Positions 55,801-64,000 of a stretch of DNA of 64,000 nucleotides are shown piece after piece. The notes below the pieces were generated by a model. That model worked only from the letters and a program-made list of their open reading frames with translations. It was not told the DNA's origin and did no database searches. The position numbers and the translations under genes were made by a program. Source of the DNA: Ancylostoma caninum (lineage: Eukaryota > Nematoda > Chromadorea > Rhabditida > Ancylostomatidae); the NCBI GenBank assembly GCA_037903475.1, contig JBAJFG010000019.1, positions 3,161,001-3,225,000 on the forward strand. The letters are read 5' to 3'. Numbering within the stretch: the stretch's first letter is position 1; the number at the start of each line of letters is the position of its first letter.

Positions 55801-58800
55801 AGGAAGTTATTCTGGTTTCCATAGCGTCCTCTGTAGAAGAACTGTACGCATCGCATGCTCTGCGGGTCGTAGTACCATCTCGGCAGGGCCGCGTCTCCGC
55901 TTCCGATAGCCAGCGGCTGTTGGCAGATTGCCTGACCTTCCACTGAAAAGAGCGTTAGGGTGAGGAACGAGGGCTGGGGAGTTTTCTGGTTGTCTCTTAC
56001 CTCTTCCTGGGCAGCAAACGGTGGTTTGCTGATTGGCGCCAATATGGCACCAAAAGCCGGCACCGCAGGTGTTCAGACCGGCAGAGCACGTCACCGGACG
56101 ATTATCGGCTGTCATTTGGGGCTGGCCGAGGGCGCATGGGTTATCGAGCACTGAGTAGGTTGATTTCCAGATATGGACAGAAGTGTTATACTTGCTGTTA
56201 ATTCAATTCTGGTTCATTGCTACATAGAACCGCCTCGCGGACGCGTTGCAGCACTGCAGCAGCGCAGTCTCGCTGATTCACCGATTCTACCACGTCCTGA
56301 CACGTACCCTGCAGGTCATTGTGGGTTAGGACGGCGGAGAATATATTGTGATCCGTCGGAATACATGTGGAGCGTGTCAGGACATGTTAGAACGAACCAG
56401 GGCGACGTGAACAAGACGCGTCGCAGCGGTGCTGCGCTGCGGTTGCGAGGCGGCTCCGGAGAATGAACCAAGTCTGAACCAGGGTGATGGCAACTATGCG
56501 TACGTTCTCAAATATGGGTTCGTCACATGGAATTGCCAAACTGGTTTCCACTTTTCACAAAGGTGTTTTAGTCTCCCAAGAACAATCCCGCGAGAGGGTC
56601 ATGCAACACAAATTAACGAGACTAGAGGTAAAGTTAGCTCGAATCCTACCATAGCAAGTTCGTTCACAGTCTTGTTTACTTAGGAAGTTGTTCTGGGTGC
56701 CCTTCGTACCGCAGTAGCTGTAAGAAATATACATGAGGGGGGTGAGACTACCACGTTTGAACAAAAGTGGCGAACCTGAACGCCATGCAAGCCTTGGCCT
56801 GCGGATTCCAGTACCAACGCTGCAGCCCTGCAGAGCCAACGCCTCGATCTAGCGGTTGGCTGCATGGGTCGCTTCCTGAAAAATTTGTGGATCTTGTTCT
56901 CGAGTTCTGGAGGACACGGTCTCTTCGTAGGACTTCATCAGCTTTGCCTTAAGATATGCAGGAGGCTCCAGTGATCGAGGTCAGCACGTACGCGTCACAC
57001 CAATTTTTTGGACAGGTTAGAGCAGGAGCATGGGGTTGGACAGGAATGAGAACGCTAATATCAACGAAGTTTTCGGATGCGCAGACAGTCAGAGTGCCAC
57101 GTTGCGCGCGGTGTAGCGTGCGGGCCTCGACCACTGAAATAGCCTGCAGATGGTACATTTTTGAGCGATATTCTGGCATATTCTGGTACACAGGCACAGC
57201 ACAGCAAGAAAAACAAAGGTGGAACATTACAAGCACTGGTTTACTGCAAGCACACACGAACCCACCTGCTCACGGCGCTGCTCATCAGGCGATGGACTAA
57301 ATTTGAGGAAAAAACCCGACAAGCTCACCCAGCACTGGACAACAATAGTTGGCGTCTGCACCCACGTGGCAGTAGTGCGTCTTCGGGCACAACGACGTCG
57401 GGCTGCACGTGTAGTACCTGTTCCCTGATGCGTACGGCTCACCCAGCTTGCATGGATTCGTGAACACTGCAAAACGCCGTGGATTCACGTCTCCATGGTG
57501 CTGTCTGACCTATGCTGCTCAGTGCCTTCTGTGGAACGTTCTCTAACCTGGACATCTCCGCTCACAATCTTCACGAGTAAGGAAATTGTTCGCGTTTCCC
57601 CGCAGTCCCCTGTACTCGAACGGCACGCACTTGCGGGTGCTGCCGTCGAACGCCCATCGCGTCGCGTGGAACGGTCCTTCCCCTGGATTGCGTGGGGGTG
57701 CTGTGCATGGGTTCGGGAGAGCTAAATAAGAACGCTGAGAATGAGGAAATGATAACAAATCTAAGTGACTAAACGGGAAACATAAGGAAGAGATTGATAT
57801 GTATTTGAGAGGAATAGTCAATAATGGTCTCTATAAGATGAAGGGTGTAGAGGTACCAAACTACATAAATACGTCTCAACTGAGATTCACTGGATACCTA
57901 GCGACGCTGCTTAGCTATAGACTAAAGAATCACAGAGAAATGGCGTGTATAGTCGGTTGCGCACGTGATTTCGCTTGTCTGTCATATTTCTGGTAGTGTA
58001 TGTATTCCCAAGAAATGTCCATAATTAACTGACTTTCCGAGGAATGTAAGGTATTGATAATTATCCAACTCCACAAATCAAGTAGTGGACAGAGCAGATT
58101 TTTTAATTAATTGACGATCGCATCGTGTATCTCCCATACTGTTGCCTTTTTTCCTGTTGTAATACATGTCGATTATACTGTGATGATGTTGATTCATAAA
58201 CGTCTTGTAGGTTAATATCTGAGGGAATCAAATGAAATATGTAGCGTGACACAAGGATGGAAAGAAAGCGCCGCGGTTTTCAATGGTTTAAAAGCAGCGA
58301 GAAACTCGGGGTTTTTAGGGACGATGCACTCATAGACAGCAATGAAATAGATAAAGATGAAGGCGCTGTTTTCCATTCGTGTAAAGTGTTCCGCTGATAG
58401 GGTGTCTCCTGTCTCGCCATAGAATCCTGATGGATGGTACTTATTTCACAAACACCATTACATACACTGCGCTAGAGACACGCCGCATGCCTGGTGAGTA
58501 TCGTTAGCAGGCGCGGCGGACACCAAAAACCGGAAGAACCGACAAGCGAGGTGCGGTTGTTCCGGATTCCTGCTGCGGTCCTTTCGAATAGCTGCTGCGG
58601 TTCTTCCGAATAGTTACTGCGGCCCTTTCGAATGGCTGCGGGGATGTGCGTGCCAGTTGCGCAGAGATGCGCTATGCAACCGGTTCACTCGTGGGACCAC
58701 GCGCGGTGGTTTCCGCCCACACGCAAGAATAACGACCTCGATGAATGTCCGTAGTTCTACAGTGCGATATACACGTATAGCCCACTTATCATCTCAAACT

Positions 58801-61800
58801 TGAAAGCACCGAGTTCTTGTTGGTCGCAACAAAGCTGAGCTCCGTATATAAGAAGGGTATTATAACGTTCACTCTCTTTCCTGCACTCTGCTGAGGTCCT
58901 TCCGACATTTTGTCTGAGCACAACAGCGTCCACAACGTGTCGTATCCTCGCAGAAATCGTGAGACCTACTCGATACGGTTTCCATATGCATACAGGCAGC
59001 CGTCAGTAATAGCTTTCTGGAGCTTGGAATGTCATGTGAGGAGAAGAGAGCCTGCGGGTTCGCAAATTTGGGAGATTCTTCTCAATGTCAGAAATATTTT
59101 TGGTCTGTAATTTTTGATCTCTTTTAATTTTAATCAAACCAAGAATGCGCTTCCTCAGTGCCACGCTGGACAAGTACAGAATCCTGGTGCTGGAACAATG
59201 TTTTCCCGAATTTTATACAACGAAAGCTTTACCATTTAGACCATCTCATCCACATTCTCGGCTTTCTGTACAAGAGACAGAGGAGAAAAATGATGCTTTG
59301 AGAAACGAACCGTTTGGACAACAGACTGTTGTGTCCTTTGTCTCTCCAATGTGACACCATTGCGTTTCCGGACATTGTTTTGTTCCAGAACAGGGCGTGA
59401 GCGTCACCTGAGGGAGAACATTCATTAAATTTAATTATTTAAAGGCAGCACCTACGGAAATTTTCATGTCTGAGGTTTCGATCGTTTTCGAACCATAGCA
59501 ACAGTCCTAACAATTAGACGAAGAAAGTAGCACGGAAAACTCAACCGTTTTACGATATAATTAGTCAAATATCCAAGATCCTGGATCAGCAGGATCAGCG
59601 TGGGGTCGTTCGATCGAGTTATGGCGGCAGCGAAGTGTCGCTGTCAGCTGATTTGGTAGGCAACCATTTCTTTTCATGCTATTAAAAAGCTATATGTTAG
59701 TCCTTTGCTATCCTTTTTTTGCACTTTATAGCACAACAAGTTTTTCTACTTGTTATTTTGCAAGGAAATTTCTTCTTGAGTTACCTGTGTGGCCGAATTT
59801 CGCCATTGTCTCATTTTCGAATTTTCGCATGGTTCCGGAGTCGTTCTACAACTCGATTGTGTATCTGGGACCCCTTGATTGGTCAGACAATCTTTTTCAA
59901 AGTTTGTTTTCTTCCATAAACTTCAGAAACGCTGCAAAACAGAGCCAAAAACCTCTTCCGCCCGCAAACCAGCTGACAAGAAAGGCAGCGGTATCTGCTT
60001 TTTAGATCGGTCCACATCGAACATACCGCGCAACTCGGCCCAACCTACTAGAAAGCGGGAACACAAAGCCTGCATGAGAGGGCGACCTTACCGAGTTACT
60101 AAGAGAATTCATCGTCAGTGGACAGGGATTCACTTGAACTGGACACCGCGCCTCGCAGCTTTCCTTCGTCATGAAGTTGTTCTGAAAAAAAGACTGAATT
60201 CAAATGATCTATTACTGTAATTTCTTCGGCTCAGACTTGCTATCTACACGTAGGCCATAGCAGGCCCACTTACCACTTACCGCGTTTCCTCTTATTCCTC
60301 TGAATGAAAACTGTAGGCACTGCCGCCGCGACGCGTCGAAATAGTACCTAAAGCTAGTTTTTTTTTTGAATGGAAATTGATAACTACGATGAAGAAAGCC
60401 ATGGCTATGTATGTAGTCTGGCACAACAGCTGAACCTAGTCAACTGTAGTGGTCCCTCTCCTTCGGATTTCGCCCTCGTACACGGGTCAACGCGCCCTGG
60501 ACAGCACATGGTCGTAGTCGAATCGGGCCCTGAAACTCCTCTCATGAAAGTTTTGGTCGTTTCACTTTTCACAAAATAATGGATACAGGGGATTGAATTC
60601 TTTTTGCTGAAGCTTCGTTAGCGATTTTTAACGTGATTCTTATTTTAGCTGATTTAAAGTAGTAAAAGTCCAAGTTCTGAGCTGCGTGGGACCAACATGA
60701 ATTTCTCTCTTATTTTCATGATGTCAGAGTGGTTGTAGAAACCATATATAGAGCAGAATAACGAATTATCAGGTGGTGCGGAAGTCTTGCACCAAATTCT
60801 ACGCCTTTTTTCAAACAATCATGACATTATTGCTTTGGATGGAACATAGTCCGCCAATTTTCATAGCTTTATTTTCATAGAAAGTAGTAGAAAATTCTAC
60901 AACATTCTATTGCCGAAGAGTTCTATTTCAAGTCCAAAAAATTCTGGATCGAAAAAATTGTTGGTGCGAAATTTTCGGACCACCCTAATACATATGATCG
61001 AGTTGTGCGGAACGGAGAGTGGAGTGGAAGGAATTTCGGTGTTTCTTGTGGTCCGACAAGCACGTTTTCGTACGATGCAGAGATAGACAGGACAATCCAA
61101 ACAGGTCCTATGGAATTTTTTTATAATGAAGTTTTTACCTTTTTTTTCATGATTTCGAAAAACGGAAGACTTTTATTCAGGAAAAGTGCAAAAAATGCAA
61201 TAAATCCATGAAATCAAAAAGTGTTCTCTTTTTAAGGCACGGACGACTTTAGCCACGTGAACAAACGTGGGTCCCAGCACGGGCAAATAATCAATAGTAA
61301 CACGTTGCGCGCTCGTTCAAAACCGGATGAGAGATGTAAACCAGCGCGTAGTTGGGCGCTCCTCCAGGAAGAGACATACCTTCATATTTTCGCATAGGGT
61401 TCATGCATAAATGAAAGCTGAGCAGACAATATGAAAACTTAATGTAACTCTCCCATATCTTTTGCCTGGGCCTATTTTCGAGTACGGATTCCGTCCTTAT
61501 ACATGATTGATGCTACAGTTTACAATCGACATATCAGATGCCCTCTCTTTTTAGATGGTCACAAGCATATAGCTTTCACCATGGATGGTACAGGATGTGG
61601 GAAGGACTTGAGCTCTCACCTGGATGACACCAGTGGGTTTCAGGACACGAATCTTCATTTGCAGGATCACATTGTTGAGGACGTCCTGTTGGGAGAAGGT
61701 AGGCTTCTCCTTGTGGACAGGCGTTCACCCAAACTGGGCACGTCGACTCACAGTGTTCTCTCAGGAGAAAGTTGTTCTCATTTCCACCCATTCCTACAAC

Positions 61801-63717
61801 AGCAATTACTGTTTAAAGCACCTGATAGAGTCATGTCTCGTAAGTTCAGCATTTTCTCAACGCAGTACGTTATTTCCACTAACCTTTGTAGGTGAATGGT
61901 TGACACTGGCGCGTTTTCTGGTTGTAGAACCATCGCTGGATGCTTTGCGTTCCTCTGCCCTCCTTTACGATCAGACTACATGGGTCACCTTGTGATGGAC
62001 AACATGCTGTGGTAGACTCGTCGAAACCAATGTGGCAATAGTACCTGAAAGCTTTCACTGTGATTTCACTGAACGGTATGGTTACGAAAGTAGACGAACC
62101 CTGAAGAGCATGGAGCTCTTTGGTGGCATCTGAATGGATGTTGGCCAGAGGTCAAGGTGGGCTGGCCGATGGCGCATGGATTAATCCACACTGGGCAAGT
62201 TGTCTGGAAAGAAAGAACAATATACAACAGAAATGGTTGAGAATTGCTGGAAAAGGTTGCTTCATAACTGTCATTCTGATAAATAATAACATCAACCAAT
62301 CGCCAGTGATCCGAAAAAAAAAACATTCGACGGACTCTCACCGACGATGCGTACATTTAAAAGGAGCTGTAACTTTTCTATGAAAAGGATATATGCTCTA
62401 GGAGCGAAGCACTGCAGCAAAATGTTTGCAATCCGTTTTATCTTAAAATGCCTTCGGTGATTACGAGATTGTGGAGCTAGGAAAGGAGTTCCTTCTTTTA
62501 GTTCTATCAGAATCCCGATTCTAACCGTGTGAACGGCTACATTTCACCTTGATGGAGATTAGTGACCACCCAGTCTCTAAAGCCACTGCAGTTACCTCTT
62601 AAAACTTAATTCTGAATGATGCTGTACTTTTGCGCCATGTATTCATTCCAGAATCTCCAGAGTACATGGAAATACGGACCCTTCGACGTTTCTCGCTCTA
62701 TCATGGTCTTTCGTTCAGGCCACCAAGATATTGACTAGGTCACAATTGCTTAGGTGGAGATCAATTTCGAGAAATTGCTGTCTTTGCGGCTTGGATAAGA
62801 GAACGAAGTTCGAAATTTACTAAAGCCTAAATGTCACTTCAGGAACTCAATAAGACCTAGATTTTTGGTCCTTCCCCGGAGCCCACCTATTCCAAACTTT
62901 ACTTTCTCAGAGGTTCCACATAATACAGGAAGACTAGTTGAACGATAACTTCGGATAAGCACATCGAGATTTGTAAAGACGTAACTGGGTGGTGCAAAAA
63001 TAATGCGCATATTTCGCTGCTGCATTTTGTCATAAGCTTCTCAGCTCATTTCTACGGCTACTAAAACTGAATTTTTGCAAAATTACAGCATATTACTGCT
63101 TCGGTTCCAGAAATTTGAAAATGGTAGATTTAGTAGTGAATATTGTCCAGCGTTTTTTCGTGCATCGCATTGTTTCGTGCAATTCTCACCCTCTCCCCAC
63201 CATTGCAGAGAGGACAGTCTACTACTCATCTATAGTGATCAACAGAACTTTGAAGTGATTGTGGGCATCTTGTGAATTTCACTCTCGGTTCCAGATAGAG
63301 TTATTAAATTCACAAGATGCCTCTTCGGGACTCTTCAAGTGTAAATACGTCCAGTATGGTGAATTTTTTGAATATGACAGTAAATGATGTGCTTCGCAGC
63401 GATCTCATCAAAACCATGTACGTCGTTCATAGGGCTGGTTTTCAAACAAGTATTATAGATTGACACATTGGAGTTTCTACTATTTTAGCCTTTTCCCTTA
63501 ATGGGAATAATGAAGCTCCCACCAGAAACTGTTGAAGAACTTTGTTGGCTACAGCGACTCACCTCACAGGAATCCCTCGTCAAGAAGTTGTTTTGGTTGC
63601 CTTTCGTGCCGAAGTAGTTGAATGCGAGACACTTGCGCTGCAGCGCATCGTAGTAGAACCGCGTCAACGCCGCCTCGCCTTCTCCCTTCGTCCACGGCTC
63701 ACCGCATGGATTGTTTC
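42526..63717 (-). CDS. Giant multi-Kunitz / lustrin protein, 5'-partial (at least 31 exons)
   Basis: The gene encodes alternating lustrin cysteine-rich modules (C..G.P, then C, then W/YCH(I/L)G, then TTxCCP) and Kunitz domains (C, RYYY or RFYY, C..F.Y.G, GN.NNF, C...C). I count 14 Kunitz (K1-K14) and 12 lustrin (L1-L12). Every exon junction I reconstructed keeps phase, from 63717 down to 45995, which argues for one gene; most module boundaries are phase-1 introns, as in exon shuffling. C. elegans has multi-Kunitz/lustrin proteins of this kind (MLT-11 needed for moulting, and Y43F8B.3); I cannot tell which is the orthologue. Expected secreted, extracellular or cuticular; the signal peptide lies beyond the window. 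Missing: the second half of K13 and any module before K14 (between 43817 and 45995). A 2.4-kb foldback element sits in the L7-K8 intron. Confidence 0.88.
43830..45990. other. Intron region with unlocated exons
   Basis: Should contain the rest of K13 and perhaps another lustrin module. A minus-strand donor (GCGAG|GTAAGT, near 44170) and a short stretch CRYSYGSC near 44065 were examined but do not fit. At 45475-45600 is an inverted copy of a repeat also found at 47790-47935 and 56953-57105. Confidence 0.4.
45995..46091 (-). CDS. Kunitz module K13, first half
   Basis: AQFCVLERDPGPCTGNLTRY, then CRKFS and a GTACGT donor. The Cys14 position is filled, with Thr at the P1 site. I could not find the exon holding the second half (Y.GC.GN.NNF) between 43817 and 45995; if the donor is skipped, the frame stops after 12 more residues. 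Confidence 0.75.
46167..46310 (-). CDS. Lustrin module L12
   Basis: YCPHGKPHIVGGVMTQCGID, then CPVNHVCHVSRRNSRSICCP. Phase 1 both ends. Confidence 0.82.
46371..46535 (-). CDS. Kunitz module K12
   Basis: GSPCDQQLMLGVGDTSLPRF, then DCLPFNYTGIGGNENNFP and CQITC. Position 14 Gly, position 38 Ile. Confidence 0.88.
46864..47007 (-). CDS. Lustrin module L11
   Basis: ATVCFGGELPLASPSGRVVQ, then CPDSHYCHLGKDIKSTVCC. Confidence 0.85.
47062..47229 (-). CDS. Kunitz module K11
   Basis: DPCDSSWTEGEGEDSFERYY, then DCYPFKYKGRKGNENNFL and CQEKC. Position 14 Gly, position 38 Arg. Confidence 0.88.
47297..47455 (-). CDS. Lustrin module L10
   Basis: VFVNPCLGDVGRDENAAPLG, then CPSGFFCLPGDPAVKNSSFC and CP. Divergent: the conserved W-C-H is F-C-L. 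The donor (GTTAGT after AAATC) is weak but gives the right phase. Confidence 0.75.
47632..48174 (-). CDS. Kunitz module K10
   Basis: Exons 48092-48174 (ATNACSVPLAPGTGNSGLSR, YYNPDDR) and 47632-47716 (QCLPFQYNGKRGNQNNFESQ, CERTC). Position 14 Gly, position 38 Lys. Confidence 0.85.
47790..47935. repeat. Dispersed intronic repeat, copy in the K10 intron
   Basis: Shares TTTGGACAGGTTRGARCAGG, GATATCAACG and GGATGCGCAGACA, in the same order and spacing, with 56953-57105; a third copy lies inverted at 45475-45600. About 70-75% similar by eye. Probably an old MITE family. Confidence 0.65.
48482..48708 (-). CDS. End of K9 and lustrin L9
   Basis: Exons 48634-48708 (RACQLACQPLDNPCIGQPAT) and 48482-48578 (VLFCSSTNKDTCPVNFWCHI, then GATPETTVCCPGG). 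Both are too short to stand out as open frames; the splice joins restore a complete L9. Confidence 0.85.
49044..49131. repeat. 88-bp palindrome without spacer
   Basis: Two 44-bp halves are perfect inverse copies except for one mismatch and meet at TCTAGA (centre 49087/49088). The sequence CCGATCAGATTGTCTTCACT is mirrored as AGTGAAGACAATCTGATCGG. In the K9-L9 intron. Confidence 0.9.
49734..49879 (-). CDS. Kunitz module K9
   Basis: ASTNICNLPMSTGDGNYNLE, then TCRPFIYNGLKGNQNNFIT. Position 14 Gly, position 38 Leu; the last two cysteines follow in the 48708 exon (ACQLAC). Confidence 0.88.
49932..50100 (-). CDS. End of K8 and lustrin L8
   Basis: ACEQRCGPNPCFEGRPFAGV, then CPANYWCHIGADMTTTVCCP and GG. 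Confidence 0.9.
50161..50306 (-). CDS. Kunitz module K8
   Basis: EGDPCSLPLNRGTGNQFMDR, then SCQPFTYAGLHGNQNYFLT. Position 14 Gly, position 38 Leu. Cysteines 5 and 6 (EACEQRC) are in the next exon. Only 19 bp separate its acceptor from the foldback element. Confidence 0.88.
50326..52756. mobile_element. 2.43-kb foldback element with 1-kb inverted arms
   Basis: Left arm 50326-51337 and right arm 51745-52756 are inverted copies with only scattered mismatches, enclosing a 407-bp unique centre. Outer ends CAATACCAACGG and CCGTTGGTATTG are flanked by TA (50324-50325, 52757-52758), suggesting a TA-targeting DNA transposon. Identical short open frames occur on both strands because of the symmetry. 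The centre has a 102-codon frame (51424-51732) with no family resemblance, and a cluster of CACAGTA motifs. No transposase is visible. Confidence 0.9.
54163..54297 (-). CDS. Lustrin module L7
   Basis: VFVNPCNQPIRLPPQMCSAG, then CGPNAWCHIGATPETTLCCP. Phase 1 both ends; joins K8 across a 3.9-kb intron enlarged by the foldback element. Confidence 0.88.
54693..55028 (-). CDS. Lustrin L6 and Kunitz K7 in one exon
   Basis: VYINVCPEGTPLL then CGEGYWCHLGLVPDEYQCCP and directly ACQGLPEEPGELGAPAPPAT, RCKEFIYNGRKGNQNNFL, CEQTC. The only place where both modules share an exon, so an intron was lost. K7 has a longer first loop; position 38 is Arg. Confidence 0.9.
55086..55236. repeat. Imperfect inverted repeat in the K6-L6 intron
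   Basis: CTATCGCCAGCAGCATCGAT near 55102 pairs with ATCGATGTTGCTGGCGACGG near 55200; TATAGC ends match on both sides. Probably a small MITE. Confidence 0.55.
55769..55942 (-). CDS. Kunitz module K6
   Basis: AICQQPLAIGSGDAALPRWY, then RCVQFFYRGRYGNQNNFL and CEQAC. Position 14 Gly, position 38 Arg. Confidence 0.88.
56001..56150 (-). CDS. Lustrin module L5
   Basis: VLDNPCALGQPQMTADNRPV, then CGAGFWCHIGANQQTTVCCP and GR. Phase 1 at both ends. Confidence 0.88.
56208..56484. mobile_element. Imperfect inverted-repeat element in the L5-K5 intron
   Basis: CTGGTTCATTGCTACATAGA near 56209 and AACCGCCTCGC pair with GCGAGGCGGCTCCGGAGAAT and TCTGAACCAG near 56480; an inner pair GTCCTGACACG / CGTGTCAGGAC also exists. 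Typical foldback MITE layout, moderately decayed. Confidence 0.55.
56650..56875 (-). CDS. Kunitz module K5
   Basis: Exons 56776-56875 (GSDPCSQPLDRGVGSAGLQR ... ACMAF) and 56650-56717 (SYCGTKGTQNNFLSKQDC). Position 14 Gly, position 38 Thr; an extra Cys follows the conserved Tyr. Confidence 0.85.
56953..57105. repeat. Dispersed intronic repeat, copy in the L4-K5 intron
   Basis: Same family as 47790-47935: TTTTTTGGACAGGTTAGAGC, ATATCAACGAAG, GGATGCGCAGACAGTCAG. It creates chance open frames on both strands. Confidence 0.65.
57329..57466 (-). CDS. Lustrin module L4
   Basis: VFTNPCKLGEPYASGNRYYT, then CPKTHYCHVGADANYCCP. Phase 1 at both ends. Confidence 0.85.
57548..57721 (-). CDS. Kunitz module K4
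   Basis: PNPCTAPPRNPGEGPFHATR, then RKCVPFEYRGLRGNANNF and CERRC. Position 14 Gly, position 38 Leu. Starts and ends in phase 1. Confidence 0.88.
57760..59300. other. Intron between L3 and K4
   Basis: No exon recognised. Contains a 22-bp tandem repeat, four units at 58548-58641 (CTGCGGTYCTTTCGAATAG-like). The rest shows no structure I can name. Confidence 0.5.
59311..59407 (-). CDS. End of lustrin L3
   Basis: VTLTPCSGTKQCPETQWCHI followed by GETKDTTVCCPNG; too short an exon to show as a long open frame. Phase fits both neighbours, including K4 across a 1.6-kb intron. Confidence 0.8.
60092..60529 (-). CDS. End of L2, Kunitz K3, start of L3
   Basis: Exons 60436-60529 (GPDSTTTMCCPGRVDPCTRA), 60281-60347 (YYFDASRRQCLQFSFRGIRG) and 60092-60181 (NNFMTKESCEARC then PVQVNPCPL). 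K3 is split over three exons; position 14 Gly, position 38 Ile. Confidence 0.85.
61620..61793 (-). CDS. End of K2 and start of L2
   Basis: GMGGNENNFLLREHC..TC completes K2 (position 38 is Met). CPVWVNACPQGEAYLLPTGR to THWCHPG begins L2, which finishes in the exon at 60529. Confidence 0.85.
61884..62203 (-). CDS. Lustrin module L1 and start of K2
   Basis: Exons 62100-62203 (TTCPVWINPCAIGQPTLTSG) and 61884-62044 (YYCHIGFDESTTACCPSQ followed by Kunitz GDPCSLIVKEGRGTQSIQRW). The join inside L1 restores SSGYYCHIG. Confidence 0.85.
63246..63320. repeat. Short inverted repeat
   Basis: GGGCATCTTGTGAATTTC and its inverse AAATTCACAAGATGCC are separated by about 30 bp; intronic, upstream of L1. Confidence 0.6.
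63563..63717 (-). CDS. Kunitz module K1
   Basis: NNPCGEPWTKGEGEAALTRF, then CLAFNYFGTKGNQNNFLT and C. Position 14 is Gly and position 38 Thr, so the second disulfide is absent. The sixth cysteine comes from the next exon (TTC). The exon starts in phase 2 nt, so at least one exon lies upstream. A possible 34-nt exon ends at a GTAAGC donor near 63761. Confidence 0.85.
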
Positions 63718-64000
63718 CTATGACGTAAAGTGGATGTTAACGAAGTCGAATGCAGCTTACCCAAGACTACCTCATAGAGCTCAGTACCAGCACCACTTCA
63801 GGTGCCGGCAAACACCACACAGGTAGCCTTCAAAAGTATCACAAAGGGTTTAGCATTGGTCACTTATAAAACTTGCGACCAATGTTTTGACCGAATGTGT
63901 TCTTGTTTCGCTCGTCACGAAAATCGCGCCATTTTTGTATGTTTTGTTAGCTCAGAGGCTCTATTTATAGTGAGTCGGAGTCCGATTCGCATCGGATGTG

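Noticed and set aside
1..64000. CRISPR arrays, bacterial operons, rRNA genes
   Set aside because: None seen; the repeats are eukaryotic transposons, minisatellites and gene modules.

Overview
The window is nuclear DNA of a parasitic-type nematode. The genes are cut into many short exons with nematode splice signals (TTTCAG acceptors, GTAAGT/GTATGT donors), and the gene families are nematode ones: a LIPL-type acid lipase, a P-granule PGL-like protein and a cuticle/secreted-type multi-Kunitz/lustrin protein. Very high transposon and MITE content and long introns point to a clade V strongylid (hookworm-like) genome rather than Caenorhabditis; this placement is inference.

Layout. 0.4-7.2 kb is transposon debris: a palindromic TA-flanked element, a decayed Penelope-like retroelement, a composite inverted-repeat element and a hairpin element. 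8.2-11.8 kb (+) is a LIPL-type lipase with an intact catalytic triad but an unclear 5' end. 12.1-13.4 kb is a hAT-type non-autonomous element nested inside a MITE. 13.4-15.3 kb has no recognisable gene. 15.3-17.0 kb is a back-to-back array of six MITEs ending 38 bp before the start codon of the next gene.

17.07-40.99 kb (+) is a gene of about 38 exons that I read as a homologue of C. elegans PGL-1/PGL-3: folded N-terminal and central dimerisation regions, a greatly expanded acidic low-complexity linker, and a C-terminal RGG box. Its introns hold several MITEs and, in antisense, a complete 7,881-bp Ty3/gypsy LTR retrotransposon (25,257-33,137) with identical 371-bp LTRs, a TTGG target duplication and one uninterrupted gag-pol frame carrying an unidentified C-terminal domain of about 420 residues. 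Two alternative 3' ends (39.7-39.9 kb versus 40.6-41.0 kb) would decide whether the protein carries RGG repeats.

42.5-63.7 kb (-) is one large gene of at least 31 exons encoding alternating lustrin-type cysteine-rich and Kunitz modules (14 Kunitz, 12 lustrin seen); its 5' end lies beyond the window. Twelve of the 14 Kunitz domains lack both cysteines of the Cys14-Cys38 disulfide. A 2.43-kb foldback element with 1-kb arms sits 19 bp upstream of one splice acceptor in this gene. The PGL-like and Kunitz genes are convergent, with an unusual run of iterated 20-bp motifs between them at 41.2-41.7 kb.
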